Positions 1-9,798 of a stretch of 41,682 bases of DNA are shown here, in pieces. The stretch is from positions 1 to 41,682 of the forward strand of contig NZ_JAUSMI010000013.1 in the NCBI RefSeq assembly GCF_030645145.1, written 5' to 3'. A program made the position numbers and the translations under genes. How positions within the stretch are numbered: the first letter of the stretch is position 1; every line of letters starts with the position of its first letter. Source of the stretch: Microcella sp. (GTDB lineage Bacteria; Actinomycetota; Actinomycetes; Actinomycetales; Microbacteriaceae). The notes beneath the pieces were generated by a model that saw nothing but the letters and a program-made list of their open reading frames with translations, had not been told where the DNA came from and ran no database searches.

Positions 1-89
1 GCGACCTGACGTTGCGGAACGCCGTCCGCGACCAGCCGCCGAATCAATGCCCAATCTTCCACTGAGATCACCCATCCAATCTGTCTGGG

Positions 90-140
90 TGGCCTCATTT
101 TCAAGCGTCGCTATGGCCTCATTTTCGAGCGTCGTCGACA
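90..140. mobile_element. Possible terminal end of an IS21-family-like element (two 21-nt near-identical repeats, period 24, followed by GTCGTCGACA)
   Basis: tggcctcattttcaagcgtcg (90-110) and tggcctcattttcgagcgtcg (114-134), then tcgaca. Resembles the multiple terminal repeats at IS21-family ends. No transposase ORF visible. Confidence 0.4.
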
Positions 141-279
141 CGCGCTCCAGCCCGACGCGGGGCGGCCGGGAGGCGAGCGGGTCTCCGCGAGCGCGGGGGC
201 TCCGACGCTGTTCTGACGCAGGGGCCCGCGACGTGCGCGGCGAGCCCCCGCGGCGCGGTCGAGGTTCTAGAGTCGACTC

Positions 280-936
280 ATGGACCCGAGCGCGCGCACC
301 CCCGTGCGGCTCGCGATCCTCGACGATCACGAGCTCCTGCTCGACAGCATCGCCTCATGGATCTCGGCGAACGCCCCCGACTTCGACCTCGTGCTCACGG
401 CGTCGACGTGGTTCGGGCTCGTGCAGAGCGACCGCTTCCCGACCGATCTCGTCCTCATCGACTTCCAGCTGCAGGAGCCCGTCTCGATCGAGGCCCGCGT
501 GCGCACGTGCCGCGCCGCCGGCGCGAAGGTCATCGTGCTCTCGAGCCTCGAGACCGCCGACGACCGCGATCGCGCGTTCGACGCAGGTGCCTCCGCCTTC
601 CTCGCCAAGGCCCTGCCGCTCGGCGAGGTCATGGAGACCGCGCGGCGCGTCATGGGCATGGAGTCCTCCGGCGAGCCCGCGCGCGACTGGCGGCCGCTCC
701 CGTCGGGAGCGCAGCACCCCGCGCGCCCCAAGCTCTCCACGAGCGAGCGCGAGGCCCTCGTGCTCTACGTGAACGGCAACTCGACCTCCGAGGTCGCGCG
801 GCAGATGCACGTGCAGTACGAGACCGCGAAGACCTATCTGCGGCGCGTGCGCGAGAAGTACGCGCGCGCCGGGAGGCCCGCGAGCACCAAGACCGACCTC
901 ATCCGACGAGCAGCAGAAGACGGGCACTTGCGCTGA
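280..936 (+). CDS. NarL/LuxR-family DNA-binding response regulator (receiver + HTH)
   Basis: N-terminal receiver (LAILDDHELLLDSI, LVLIDFQL, AKALPLGEV) and C-terminal LuxR HTH (STSEREALVLYVNGNSTSEVARQMHVQYETAKTYLRRVREKY). Confidence 0.85.
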   Translation: MDPSARTPVRLAILDDHELLLDSIASWISANAPDFDLVLTASTWFGLVQSDRFPTDLVLIDFQLQEPVSIEARVRTCRAAGAKVIVLSSLETADDRDRAFDAGASAFLAKALPLGEVMETARRVMGMESSGEPARDWRPLPSGAQHPARPKLSTSEREALVLYVNGNSTSEVARQMHVQYETAKTYLRRVREKYARAGRPASTKTDLIRRAAEDGHLR

Positions 937-1607
937 TGGCGAAGCTGTACTTCCGATACGGGGCGATGAACAGCGGCAAGAGCACCGCTCTGCTGCAGGC
1001 CGCCTACAACTACGAGGAGCGCGGGCAGCAGGTCCTGCTCGCCAAGCCGCGCATCGACACCAAGGGCGACCAGCTCATCGTGTCGCGGCTCGGCGTCACG
1101 CGGGAGGTCGACTTCACGATCGGACCCGACGACGACATCTATGCGGTCTTCCAGCGCGAGCGCGAGGCCGTCATCCGCGGCACCGGCCGCGACGTCTCGT
1201 GCCTCCTGCTCGACGAGTCGCAGTTCTTCAGCCCGCAGCAGGTCGACGACCTCCTCCGGATCGCCATCCGCGAGGACATCCCCGTCCTCGCCTACGGCAT
1301 CCGCACCGACTTCCAGACCGCCGCCTTCCCCGGCAGCCGCCGTCTGCTCGAGATCGCGCACTCCCTCGAGGAGCTCAAGACGATTTGCCGCTGCGGCCGC
1401 AAGGCCGTCTTCAACGCGCGCACGATCGGCGGCGTGTTCGTCTTCGACGGCGATCAGGTCGCGATCGACGGGGCGGATGTCACGTACGAGAGCCTGTGCG
1501 GAGCATGCTACCTCGACGAGTCGGGCGACTCGCTCGCGTCGGGGTGGAGGCCGCCGGTGGCGCTCGGCGGTGCGGCGGAGCTCGGGCCGGATCCGGACTT
1601 CGCGTAG
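936..1607 (+). CDS. tdk: Thymidine kinase
   Basis: MAKLYFRYGAMNSGKSTALLQAAYNYEERGQ P-loop, LLLDESQFF, and C-terminal Cys pairs (CRCGRKA, CGACY); ATG overlaps upstream TGA. Confidence 0.92.
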   Translation: MAKLYFRYGAMNSGKSTALLQAAYNYEERGQQVLLAKPRIDTKGDQLIVSRLGVTREVDFTIGPDDDIYAVFQREREAVIRGTGRDVSCLLLDESQFFSPQQVDDLLRIAIREDIPVLAYGIRTDFQTAAFPGSRRLLEIAHSLEELKTICRCGRKAVFNARTIGGVFVFDGDQVAIDGADVTYESLCGACYLDESGDSLASGWRPPVALGGAAELGPDPDFA

Positions 1608-1814
1608 GTCGTCCTGCGGGATTCGCGGGGCGGCTGCCGCTGTGCGGCCGCCGTCGGCTGCGCGCGGCTTCGGAGCGCGAGCCCCGCGACACTCCGGCTC
1701 GCGCAACCGGATTTGTCCCCATCGCACCGACGGCAGAGCGCTGCGCGCTGCGCCGTTACGGGCGACGTGGGCCCACCTGCTGGGTGCAGGTTCGCGTCCG
1801 GAAACTCCGGACCC

Positions 1815-1855
1815 AATGTGAAAGGGACCGCCCTCTGGGCGGTCCCTTTCACATT
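1815..1855. terminator. Perfect 19-bp stem, 3-nt loop; likely bidirectional terminator between tdk (+) and tRNA-Pro (-)
   Basis: aatgtgaaagggaccgccc-tct-gggcggtccctttcacatt. Confidence 0.8.
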
Positions 1856-1858
1856 CAG

Positions 1859-1932
1859 TCGGGGTAACAGGATTTGAACCTGCGGCCTCGTCGTCCCGAA
1901 CGACGCGCGCTACCAAGCTGCGCCATACCCCG
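1859..1932 (-). tRNA. tRNA-Pro(CGG)
   Basis: Reverse strand CGGGGTATGGCGCAGCTTGGTAGCGCGCGTCGTTCGGGACGACGAGGCCGCAGGTTCAAATCCTGTTACCCCGA; cloverleaf, anticodon loop TTCGGGA. Confidence 0.95.
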
Positions 1933-1956
1933 GTGCGCCGCGCGAGCGGCAACTCG

Positions 1957-2913
1957 TCAAGAATAGCCGATGTCGTCGGGCACGAGCGTCACGAGCACCG
2001 CCTCGGGCGGGCAGGCGAAGCGGAACGGTGCGTAGATGGAGTGACCGAGACCCGCCGAGACGTTGAGGAATGCCGCACGGTGGGCGTGATGCCACATGCT
2101 CAGGCCGCGGGCGCGTTGGCGCGGAATGTCGCAGTTCGTGATGATCGCGCCGTAGCCGGGGAGGGCGACCTGGCCGCCATGGGTGTGGCCGGCGAAGATC
2201 ACGTCGGCGGCCTGCGTCGTGAAGGCGTTGAGCACGCGCTGATACGGGGCGTGCGTCACGCCGATCATGACTGCCGGGTCGTCGCTGTCGTCCTCATCGA
2301 GCTCGCGCAGAGCATCCACGAGACCCGGAAGCGCATCGAGGCGATCCCAGCCGCGGTGCGCGTCGTTCGTGCCCATGAACTCCAGGATCGAGCCGTTGAT
2401 CGTGAGCTGCGCGACGTCGTTGTTGAGCGAGTGCCATCCGAAGCGCTCGGTGTAGAGGCGCTCGAGGGCGTCGACATCGAGTCGCACCGGCTCGGACGCC
2501 GCGCCGGAACCGGACGGCCCGGTCAAGTACCCGAGCGGGTTCTTGAAGCTCGGCGCGAAGTAGTCGTTCGAGCCGTGCACGAAGACGCCGGGCACGCCGT
2601 CGAACACCGACAGCGCATCCTCGAGGGCAGGCAGTGCGTCGACGTGACCCATGCTGTCGCCCGTGTTGACGATCAGGTCGGGGCGCAGGTCGGTGAGGGA
2701 TCGGACGAAGTCGATGCGGTCGAACTGCCAGGGCGCGAGGTGCAGATCGCTGAGGTGGAGGATCCGGATGGGATCGGCGCCGGGGGAGAGCACGGGCACG
2801 GTCTCGCGGCGCAGCCCGTAGGCACGGCGCTCGACCGCCGTTGCGTACACGGCGACGGCCGTCGCTGCTCCGAGAGCCGCGACGGCCGCCAGCCGGCCGT
2901 TAATCGCCGTCAC
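1957..2913 (-). CDS. Metallophosphoesterase (calcineurin-like, YkuE type)
   Basis: ILHLSDLHLAPWQ, NTGDSMGH, GSNDYF, GHTHGGQVALP motifs; GTG start overlaps end of PBP gene. Confidence 0.9.
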   Translation of the reverse strand: MTAINGRLAAVAALGAATAVAVYATAVERRAYGLRRETVPVLSPGADPIRILHLSDLHLAPWQFDRIDFVRSLTDLRPDLIVNTGDSMGHVDALPALEDALSVFDGVPGVFVHGSNDYFAPSFKNPLGYLTGPSGSGAASEPVRLDVDALERLYTERFGWHSLNNDVAQLTINGSILEFMGTNDAHRGWDRLDALPGLVDALRELDEDDSDDPAVMIGVTHAPYQRVLNAFTTQAADVIFAGHTHGGQVALPGYGAIITNCDIPRQRARGLSMWHHAHRAAFLNVSAGLGHSIYAPFRFACPPEAVLVTLVPDDIGYS

Positions 2914-5539
2914 CGGGGTCCGGGGTCGGGGTGGGTGAGCCGCCGCCGTTCCCGCCGCCGTTGCCGCCGCCGCCGCCGGAGCCGCATCGCTCGCTCGCGA
3001 CGCCGAGGGTGATGAGCGTGCTCCTGCTCGTGGACGTCCCGGCCGCGGGGTTCTGCGACTCGACGATGCCCTCCCGAGCGGGGTCGGGGCCTCCGTTGAT
3101 CGGGACGCAGGACGTCGCGATGTTGCTGAAGCCGGCTCCCTGCAGGGCGGCTCGTGCCTGCGCCTCGTCGTACCCGGCGCTCGTCACGTCGGGCACCGTG
3201 CCGAGGTTGCCGTTGCTGAGCTGGACGCGCACGATGAGGCCGCGGCCGACGACGGCGCCGGGCGACGGCGAGGTCGCCGCGACCGTGCCCTGGGGCTGGC
3301 CGGAGTCGATCGTGCCGCCCTCGCCGTAGCGCAGGCCGAGACCCTCGAGGATGGCGCGCGCCTGCGACGGCGACTGCCCGATCAGGTTCGGCAGCTCGAT
3401 GCCGCTCCCGCGGACCAGGCGGGCCGGCGGCTCGGGGAACGCGGCGCCGCCGTACTGCGCGTTGGCCGCGCCGAGGATCTCGCGCATGATCCGGTGACGC
3501 AGCTCCCCGCCCCAGAAGCCCTCGGGGTTCTGGTACTGGCGGATACGGGCGTCGCCGACGATGTTGCCGACCCAGACCGCGGTCGCGAACTCGGTCGTCG
3601 ACGTGATGACCCACGTGTCCTTGGACTGGTCCGTCGTTCCGGTCTTGCCGATGATCGGGGTGCCGTCGAACGGGTTGCTTGCGACGGCGGTGCCGCCGTC
3701 CACCATCGTGGAGCCCATCGCGAACGACGCAGCGGCCGCGACCTCCGGGTCGATGCCCTGGTCGCACTTCGGTGCCTGACCCGGAAGCTCCTCGCCCTCA
3801 CGGGAGACGAAGCGGTCCACCATGATCGGCTCGCAGTACTGTCCCCCATTGGCGATTCCCGCGTAGGCCGCCGCCATCGACAGGGGTGCGATCTCGTTCG
3901 TGCCGAGGACGGACGACGGGTTGGTCTGCAGCTCGCCGCCGTCGGCGCGGTGCACACCGAGGTCGGCCGCACGGTTGCGGATCTCGCAGAGGTCCAGCTG
4001 CGTCGCCATCGACACGAACGCCGAGTTGACCGAGCGGCGCGTCGCCTGGATCGGGTCCATCGATCCTGCAGCGCCCTCGTCATTGCCGAACTTGAACGTC
4101 TGGCTGGGGTCGACCCCGTTGCACGAGTCGGTGAAGGCCGAGAAGCGGTACTGGAACGTCGATGCGTCCACGACCTCCCGCAGGCCGCGCCCCTGGTTCA
4201 GCCACTCCAGGAGCGTGAACATCTTGTACGTCGACCCGGGCTGGAACCCGCTCGAGCCGCCGTAGGCGCGGTCGGTGTTGAAGTTGACGGCGGTGTACTC
4301 CGGGCCCGGGGGCGTCTGACTGTTGTCGAAGAGCTTGTTCTGCGTCATGGTCAGGATGCGCCCGGTGCCGGGCTCCACGGAGACCGCGACCGCCCCGAGC
4401 TGGAGGCGCGTCTCGTTCGCCGGCGCGTACCGCAGCACGGCGTCGTAGGCCACCTGCTGCAGAGACATGTTGATCGTGGTGTACACGTCGATGCCGCCGG
4501 TCTTCCAGGCGGCCAGGCGGGACTCGGCGTCGGGGCCGAGGGACTCGAAGTTGGCGACGTTCCGGACGACGTAGTCGCAGAAGAACCGGGCGTAGTCGTT
4601 CGCCGCGATGCACCCGTTGCGCGGCGGCTGGGGCAGGACGAAGCTCTCGTCGACCGGGATGGCGACGGCGGCGTCGTACTCCTCCTGCGTGATCATCTCG
4701 TAGGCGAGCATGTTGCCGAGGATGACGTCGCGACGCTCCTGATTGGCCGCGAAGTTCTCCGGAGTCTTGAGGGAGCGCGCACCGGGCTGCTGCACGATCG
4801 CGATGAGGCTCGCCGCCTGCGGGAGCGTGAGGTCGATCGCATTGACGCTGAAGTACTCCTGGGCGGCCGCCTGGATGCCGTAGGTGTTCCCGCCGAAGCC
4901 GGCGATGTTGAGGTAGCCCAGGAGGATCTCGTCCTTCGTGAACTCCTTCTCCAAGTTGATGGCGAGCTTCGCCTCGTTGAGCTTGCGCTCGAGGCTCGAC
5001 ACCTGGCAGTCGGCGACGCCGGCGAGGGCGGCCTCGCGGTCGACATCCTCGGTGTTGAGCGCCTCCTGGATGCAGATGTTCTTGACGAGCTGCATGGTCA
5101 GGGTCGAGGCGCCCGATTCGATGCCGCCGGAGACCACGTTGCCGACGGCGGCACGGACGACCGACTGCACGTCGACGCCGTTGTGCTCGTAGAAGCGACG
5201 GTCCTCACCGGCGAGGGTCGCATTCTTCACGAAGTCGTTGATCTGATCGAACGCGACCTCTTCGCGGTTCTGAGCGAAGACGGTCGCGATCTGCTGGTAG
5301 CCGTCCTCCGGGTTCGCGGTCTTCTGCGCGTAGAGCGCGTTGCGCCCGGGGAGCTCGTTGATCTCGATGTACTCGGGGAGGCTGTCGAAGATCCCGATGG
5401 TGTTGCTCGCGGCGATTCCCGTCAGGGCGATCGCGGGCGTGACCATGACGGTGGCGAGCACTCCGGCGACGGCCGACAGGGCCACCATCCCGAAGAGTGC
5501 GCGGATCGCGCCAGGAGCCCCTTGATTCTGCGCAGACAT
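2900..5539 (-). CDS. Class A penicillin-binding protein (transglycosylase/transpeptidase) with C-terminal PASTA domains
   Basis: EDRRFYEHNGVD, GASTLTMQLVKN, GFQPGSTYKMFT, GKTGTTDQSKDTWV motifs; PASTA repeats (LPNLIGQSPSQARAILEGLGL, VPDVTSAGYDEAQARAALQGAGF); Gly-rich tail. Confidence 0.95.
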   Translation of the reverse strand: MSAQNQGAPGAIRALFGMVALSAVAGVLATVMVTPAIALTGIAASNTIGIFDSLPEYIEINELPGRNALYAQKTANPEDGYQQIATVFAQNREEVAFDQINDFVKNATLAGEDRRFYEHNGVDVQSVVRAAVGNVVSGGIESGASTLTMQLVKNICIQEALNTEDVDREAALAGVADCQVSSLERKLNEAKLAINLEKEFTKDEILLGYLNIAGFGGNTYGIQAAAQEYFSVNAIDLTLPQAASLIAIVQQPGARSLKTPENFAANQERRDVILGNMLAYEMITQEEYDAAVAIPVDESFVLPQPPRNGCIAANDYARFFCDYVVRNVANFESLGPDAESRLAAWKTGGIDVYTTINMSLQQVAYDAVLRYAPANETRLQLGAVAVSVEPGTGRILTMTQNKLFDNSQTPPGPEYTAVNFNTDRAYGGSSGFQPGSTYKMFTLLEWLNQGRGLREVVDASTFQYRFSAFTDSCNGVDPSQTFKFGNDEGAAGSMDPIQATRRSVNSAFVSMATQLDLCEIRNRAADLGVHRADGGELQTNPSSVLGTNEIAPLSMAAAYAGIANGGQYCEPIMVDRFVSREGEELPGQAPKCDQGIDPEVAAAASFAMGSTMVDGGTAVASNPFDGTPIIGKTGTTDQSKDTWVITSTTEFATAVWVGNIVGDARIRQYQNPEGFWGGELRHRIMREILGAANAQYGGAAFPEPPARLVRGSGIELPNLIGQSPSQARAILEGLGLRYGEGGTIDSGQPQGTVAATSPSPGAVVGRGLIVRVQLSNGNLGTVPDVTSAGYDEAQARAALQGAGFSNIATSCVPINGGPDPAREGIVESQNPAAGTSTSRSTLITLGVASERCGSGGGGGNGGGNGGGSPTPTPDPGDGD

Positions 5540-5589
5540 AGACTCAAGGGTACGCGATGACCCTATGAGGAAGACCGAAGGATCCGACG

Positions 5590-5745
5590 ATGACTCAATG
5601 GGAGTACACGACCACTCCGCTCCTCATCCACAGCACGACCGCCATCCTCAACAACTGGGGCGAGCAGGGCTGGGAGCTCGTGCAGATCGTCACCGGCCCC
5701 GAGGGCGGTCTGGTGGCGTACCTCAAGCGCCCCAAGGCGGCGTGA
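5590..5745 (+). CDS. Small DUF4177-like protein (51 aa), below the ORF-track cutoff
   Basis: MTQWEYTTTPLLIHSTTAILNNWGEQGWELVQIVTGPEGGLVAYLKRPKAA; stop at 5743-5745 just before the RidA ATG. Confidence 0.8.
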   Translation: MTQWEYTTTPLLIHSTTAILNNWGEQGWELVQIVTGPEGGLVAYLKRPKAA

Positions 5746-5746
5746 G

Positions 5747-6211
5747 ATGAGCCGCATCGACGCGCGCCTCGCCGAGCTCGGCCTGAGCATCCCCGCCGTG
5801 GCGAAGCCCGTCGCGGCCTACGTGCCCGCGAGCATCTCGGGCCACCTCGTCTTCACGGCCGGCCAGCTGCCCTTCGTCGAGGGCGCGTTGCCCGCGACCG
5901 GCAAGGTGGGCGCCGAGGTGACAGCAGAGGATGCGGCCCGCTACGCGGGCCTGTGCGTGCTCAACGCCCTCGCCGCGGTGCAGAGCGTCATCGGCTCGCT
6001 CGACCGCATCACTCGGATCGTCAAGGTCACCGGCTTCGTCGCCTCGGCCCCCGACTTCACCGGTCAGCCCGTGGTCCTCAACGGCGCGAGCACGCTGCTC
6101 GGTGAGATCTTCGGCGACGAGATCGGCGCGCACGCGCGCAGCGCGGTCGGCGTCGCGGTCCTGCCGCTCGATGCACCCGTCGAGGTCGAGCTCGTCGTCG
6201 AGTTCGCCTAG
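5747..6211 (+). CDS. RidA/YjgF/YER057c/UK114 family protein
   Basis: MSRIDARLAELGLSIPAVAKPVAAYVPASISGHLVFTAGQLPF... Confidence 0.9.
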   Translation: MSRIDARLAELGLSIPAVAKPVAAYVPASISGHLVFTAGQLPFVEGALPATGKVGAEVTAEDAARYAGLCVLNALAAVQSVIGSLDRITRIVKVTGFVASAPDFTGQPVVLNGASTLLGEIFGDEIGAHARSAVGVAVLPLDAPVEVELVVEFA

Positions 6212-6228
6212 ACCGCCGCACGAACGAG

Positions 6229-6260
6229 AACGGGGCCCCTCGCCTGGGAGGAGCCCCGTT
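6229..6260. terminator. Hairpin between convergent ridA and acs
   Basis: aacggggcccct-cgcctggg-aggagccccgtt. Confidence 0.7.
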
Positions 6261-6296
6261 CGTCGTCTCCGGCCGACCACGGATCGACCGGCCGGA

Positions 6297-8246
<1,950 letters not shown>

Positions 8247-8482
8247 CGTCATCCTTGGTCGATGTGCGTAACAGGCCTGGACTGCCGCAACGCTGAGGTG
8301 GTCGTGGGCCATCCTATTCGCGGGCGGAGCGGTCGCCAGGGCTCGGGCTCGCGGTGCGACGAACGCGCGCGACGAGGCGACGAGCGGGCTCATCCGCGCT
8401 GCGGATCGCCTACTCCGTCGCGCCCCGGAGCGCCCCCGAGCGAGGGTCGGCACTTTGGGGGACAATTCGCTGGCCGAAAGTC

Positions 8483-8510
8483 TTGACGAGGAGGGCCGCT
8501 GTCGTAGACT
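8483..8510 (+). promoter_or_regulatory. Sigma70-like promoter for the 6C-type sRNA
   Basis: TTGACG (8483-8488), 16-nt spacer, TAGACT (8505-8510). Confidence 0.65.
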
Positions 8511-8516
8511 GATCCC

Positions 8517-8661
8517 TGTCAGCAGCAAGACTGACTTGAGCAGCACGGCTACGATTCCCCCCAATCGCGTGCTGCTGAGGCGGCGCCCATTTCCCCCCAA
8601 AGTTGGGCGCCGCCCCCCAAGCACCGAACGGCTCCTCCCCACGAGGAGCCGTTCGTCTTTT
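8517..8661 (+). ncRNA. 6C-type small RNA (two C-loop hairpins plus intrinsic terminator)
   Basis: Hairpin 1 8539-8576 AGCAGCACG-gcta-CGATT-CCCCCC-AATCG-CGTGCTGCT; hairpin 2 8579-8614 GGCGGCGCCCA-TTT-CCCCCC-AAA-gt-TGGGCGCCGCC; matches the 6C motif description. 5' end inferred from promoter. Confidence 0.88.
8625..8661 (+). terminator. Intrinsic terminator of the 6C-type sRNA
   Basis: CGAACGGCTCCT-ccccacg-AGGAGCCGTTCG followed by TCTTTT. Confidence 0.85.
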
Positions 8662-8718
8662 CTCCGCCCTTCTCTTCGGCGCCCCGTGCGACCGACCGCG
8701 GTCGGCGACGATCGGGCG

Positions 8719-9798
8719 ATGCACCGTGCGCCGTTCGTCCCACTCGATCCCCGCGTCCGTGCCGAGACGGACGCCTCGTCCTCGTCGCCGACTCCGGTCG
8801 CCCGGCCGCTCGCGGTGGAGCTCCGCGCCGCCCTCGGCCCCCTGGCTCGCGCCGTCGACGACGAGGCGGCGACGGATGTCTTCGTCACGGGCGACGGGGC
8901 GGTGTGGCGCGACGCCGGGCGGGGCGTGCAGCGCGTGCCGGGCATCCGTCTCGATGCCACGACCGCGCGCGATCTCGCGGTCCGCCTGATCGAGTTCGGC
9001 GGGCGGCACATCGACGAGGCGACGCCGTGCGCCGACGTGCGCATCGGCGACGGCGTGCGCGTGCACGCCGCTCTCCCGCCGATCGCCTGGGCGGGGCCGG
9101 CCCTCTCGATCCGGCTGCCGCGCTCGCGGCCCGTGACGCTGGGGGATGCGGGGCTCGCCCCCGCGGCCGTCGACGCGCTGCGCGACGCCCTCCGCGATCG
9201 CCGCACCCTGCTCTTCACCGGTGCGACGGGGAGCGGCAAGACCACGCTGCTCGCCGCCTGGCTCTCCGAGGCCTCGACCGCCGAGCGGATCGTCGTGATC
9301 GAGGACGTCGCCGAGGCGCGCATCCGGCACCCCCACGTCGTCGGACTCGAGTGCCGGCAGGCGAATCTCGAGGGCGCGGGCGAGGTCGACCTCGCTCGGC
9401 TCGTGCGTGAGGCGCTCCGGATGCGGCCCGATCGCCTGGTGGTGGGGGAGTGCCGCGGCGCGGAGGTGCGCGAGTTCCTCGCCGCGCTCAACACCGGGCA
9501 CCGCGGCGGCGCCGGCACGCTGCATGCGAACTCGCTCGCGGACGTGCCCTCCCGGCTCGAGGCGGTCGGCATGATCGCCGGTCTCGACCCGCTGGCCCTC
9601 GCTCGTCAGGCGCTCAGCGGCATCGATCTCGTCGTCCACCTGTCCCGTGGCCCCGGCGGCGAGCGCAGGGCGGAACTCGGTCGGTTCCGACTGGACGAGC
9701 GCGAGCGCCTCGCGATCGATCCGGTGCCCGTCGACCCGGTACCCGTCGACCCGGTGCCCGTCGACCCGGTGCCCGTCGAGCCGGGTGCGCGCGGATGA
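8719..9798 (+). CDS. tadA: TadA/CpaF-family secretion ATPase
   Basis: [17 protein letters not shown] Walker [52 protein letters not shown]; start [10 protein letters not shown]. Confidence 0.92.
   Translation: MHRAPFVPLDPRVRAETDASSSSPTPVARPLAVELRAALGPLARAVDDEAATDVFVTGDGAVWRDAGRGVQRVPGIRLDATTARDLAVRLIEFGGRHIDEATPCADVRIGDGVRVHAALPPIAWAGPALSIRLPRSRPVTLGDAGLAPAAVDALRDALRDRRTLLFTGATGSGKTTLLAAWLSEASTAERIVVIEDVAEARIRHPHVVGLECRQANLEGAGEVDLARLVREALRMRPDRLVVGECRGAEVREFLAALNTGHRGGAGTLHANSLADVPSRLEAVGMIAGLDPLALARQALSGIDLVVHLSRGPGGERRAELGRFRLDERERLAIDPVPVDPVPVDPVPVDPVPVEPGARG
9721..9780 (+). repeat. 4 x 15-nt tandem repeat encoding PVPVD at the TadA C-terminus
   Basis: ccggtgcccgtcgac / ccggtacccgtcgac / ccggtgcccgtcgac / ccggtgcccgtcgag. 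Confidence 0.97.

Noticed and set aside
266-277. TCTAGAGTCGAC identical to a pUC polylinker stretch (XbaI-SalI)
   Set aside because: Only 12 nt, followed by native promoter-proximal sequence and a native gene; most likely coincidence rather than vector contamination.
47-772. 241-aa ORF MPNLPLRSP...
   Set aside because: Alternate-frame ORF of a high-GC region; overlaps the clear response regulator and has Arg/Ser-rich composition typical of shadow frames.
1675-1704. 9-bp inverted repeat GCGCGAGCC...GGCTCGCGC after tdk
   Set aside because: No U-tract, 12-nt loop, common in GC-rich DNA; the stronger hairpin at 1815-1855 is the likelier terminator.
8247-9572. N-terminal extension of the acs ORF (1091 aa) and the N-terminal extension of the tadA ORF over 8455-8718
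   Set aside because: Both are stop-free runs through an intergenic region that instead carries the 6C-type sRNA; conserved protein starts are at 8246 and 8719.
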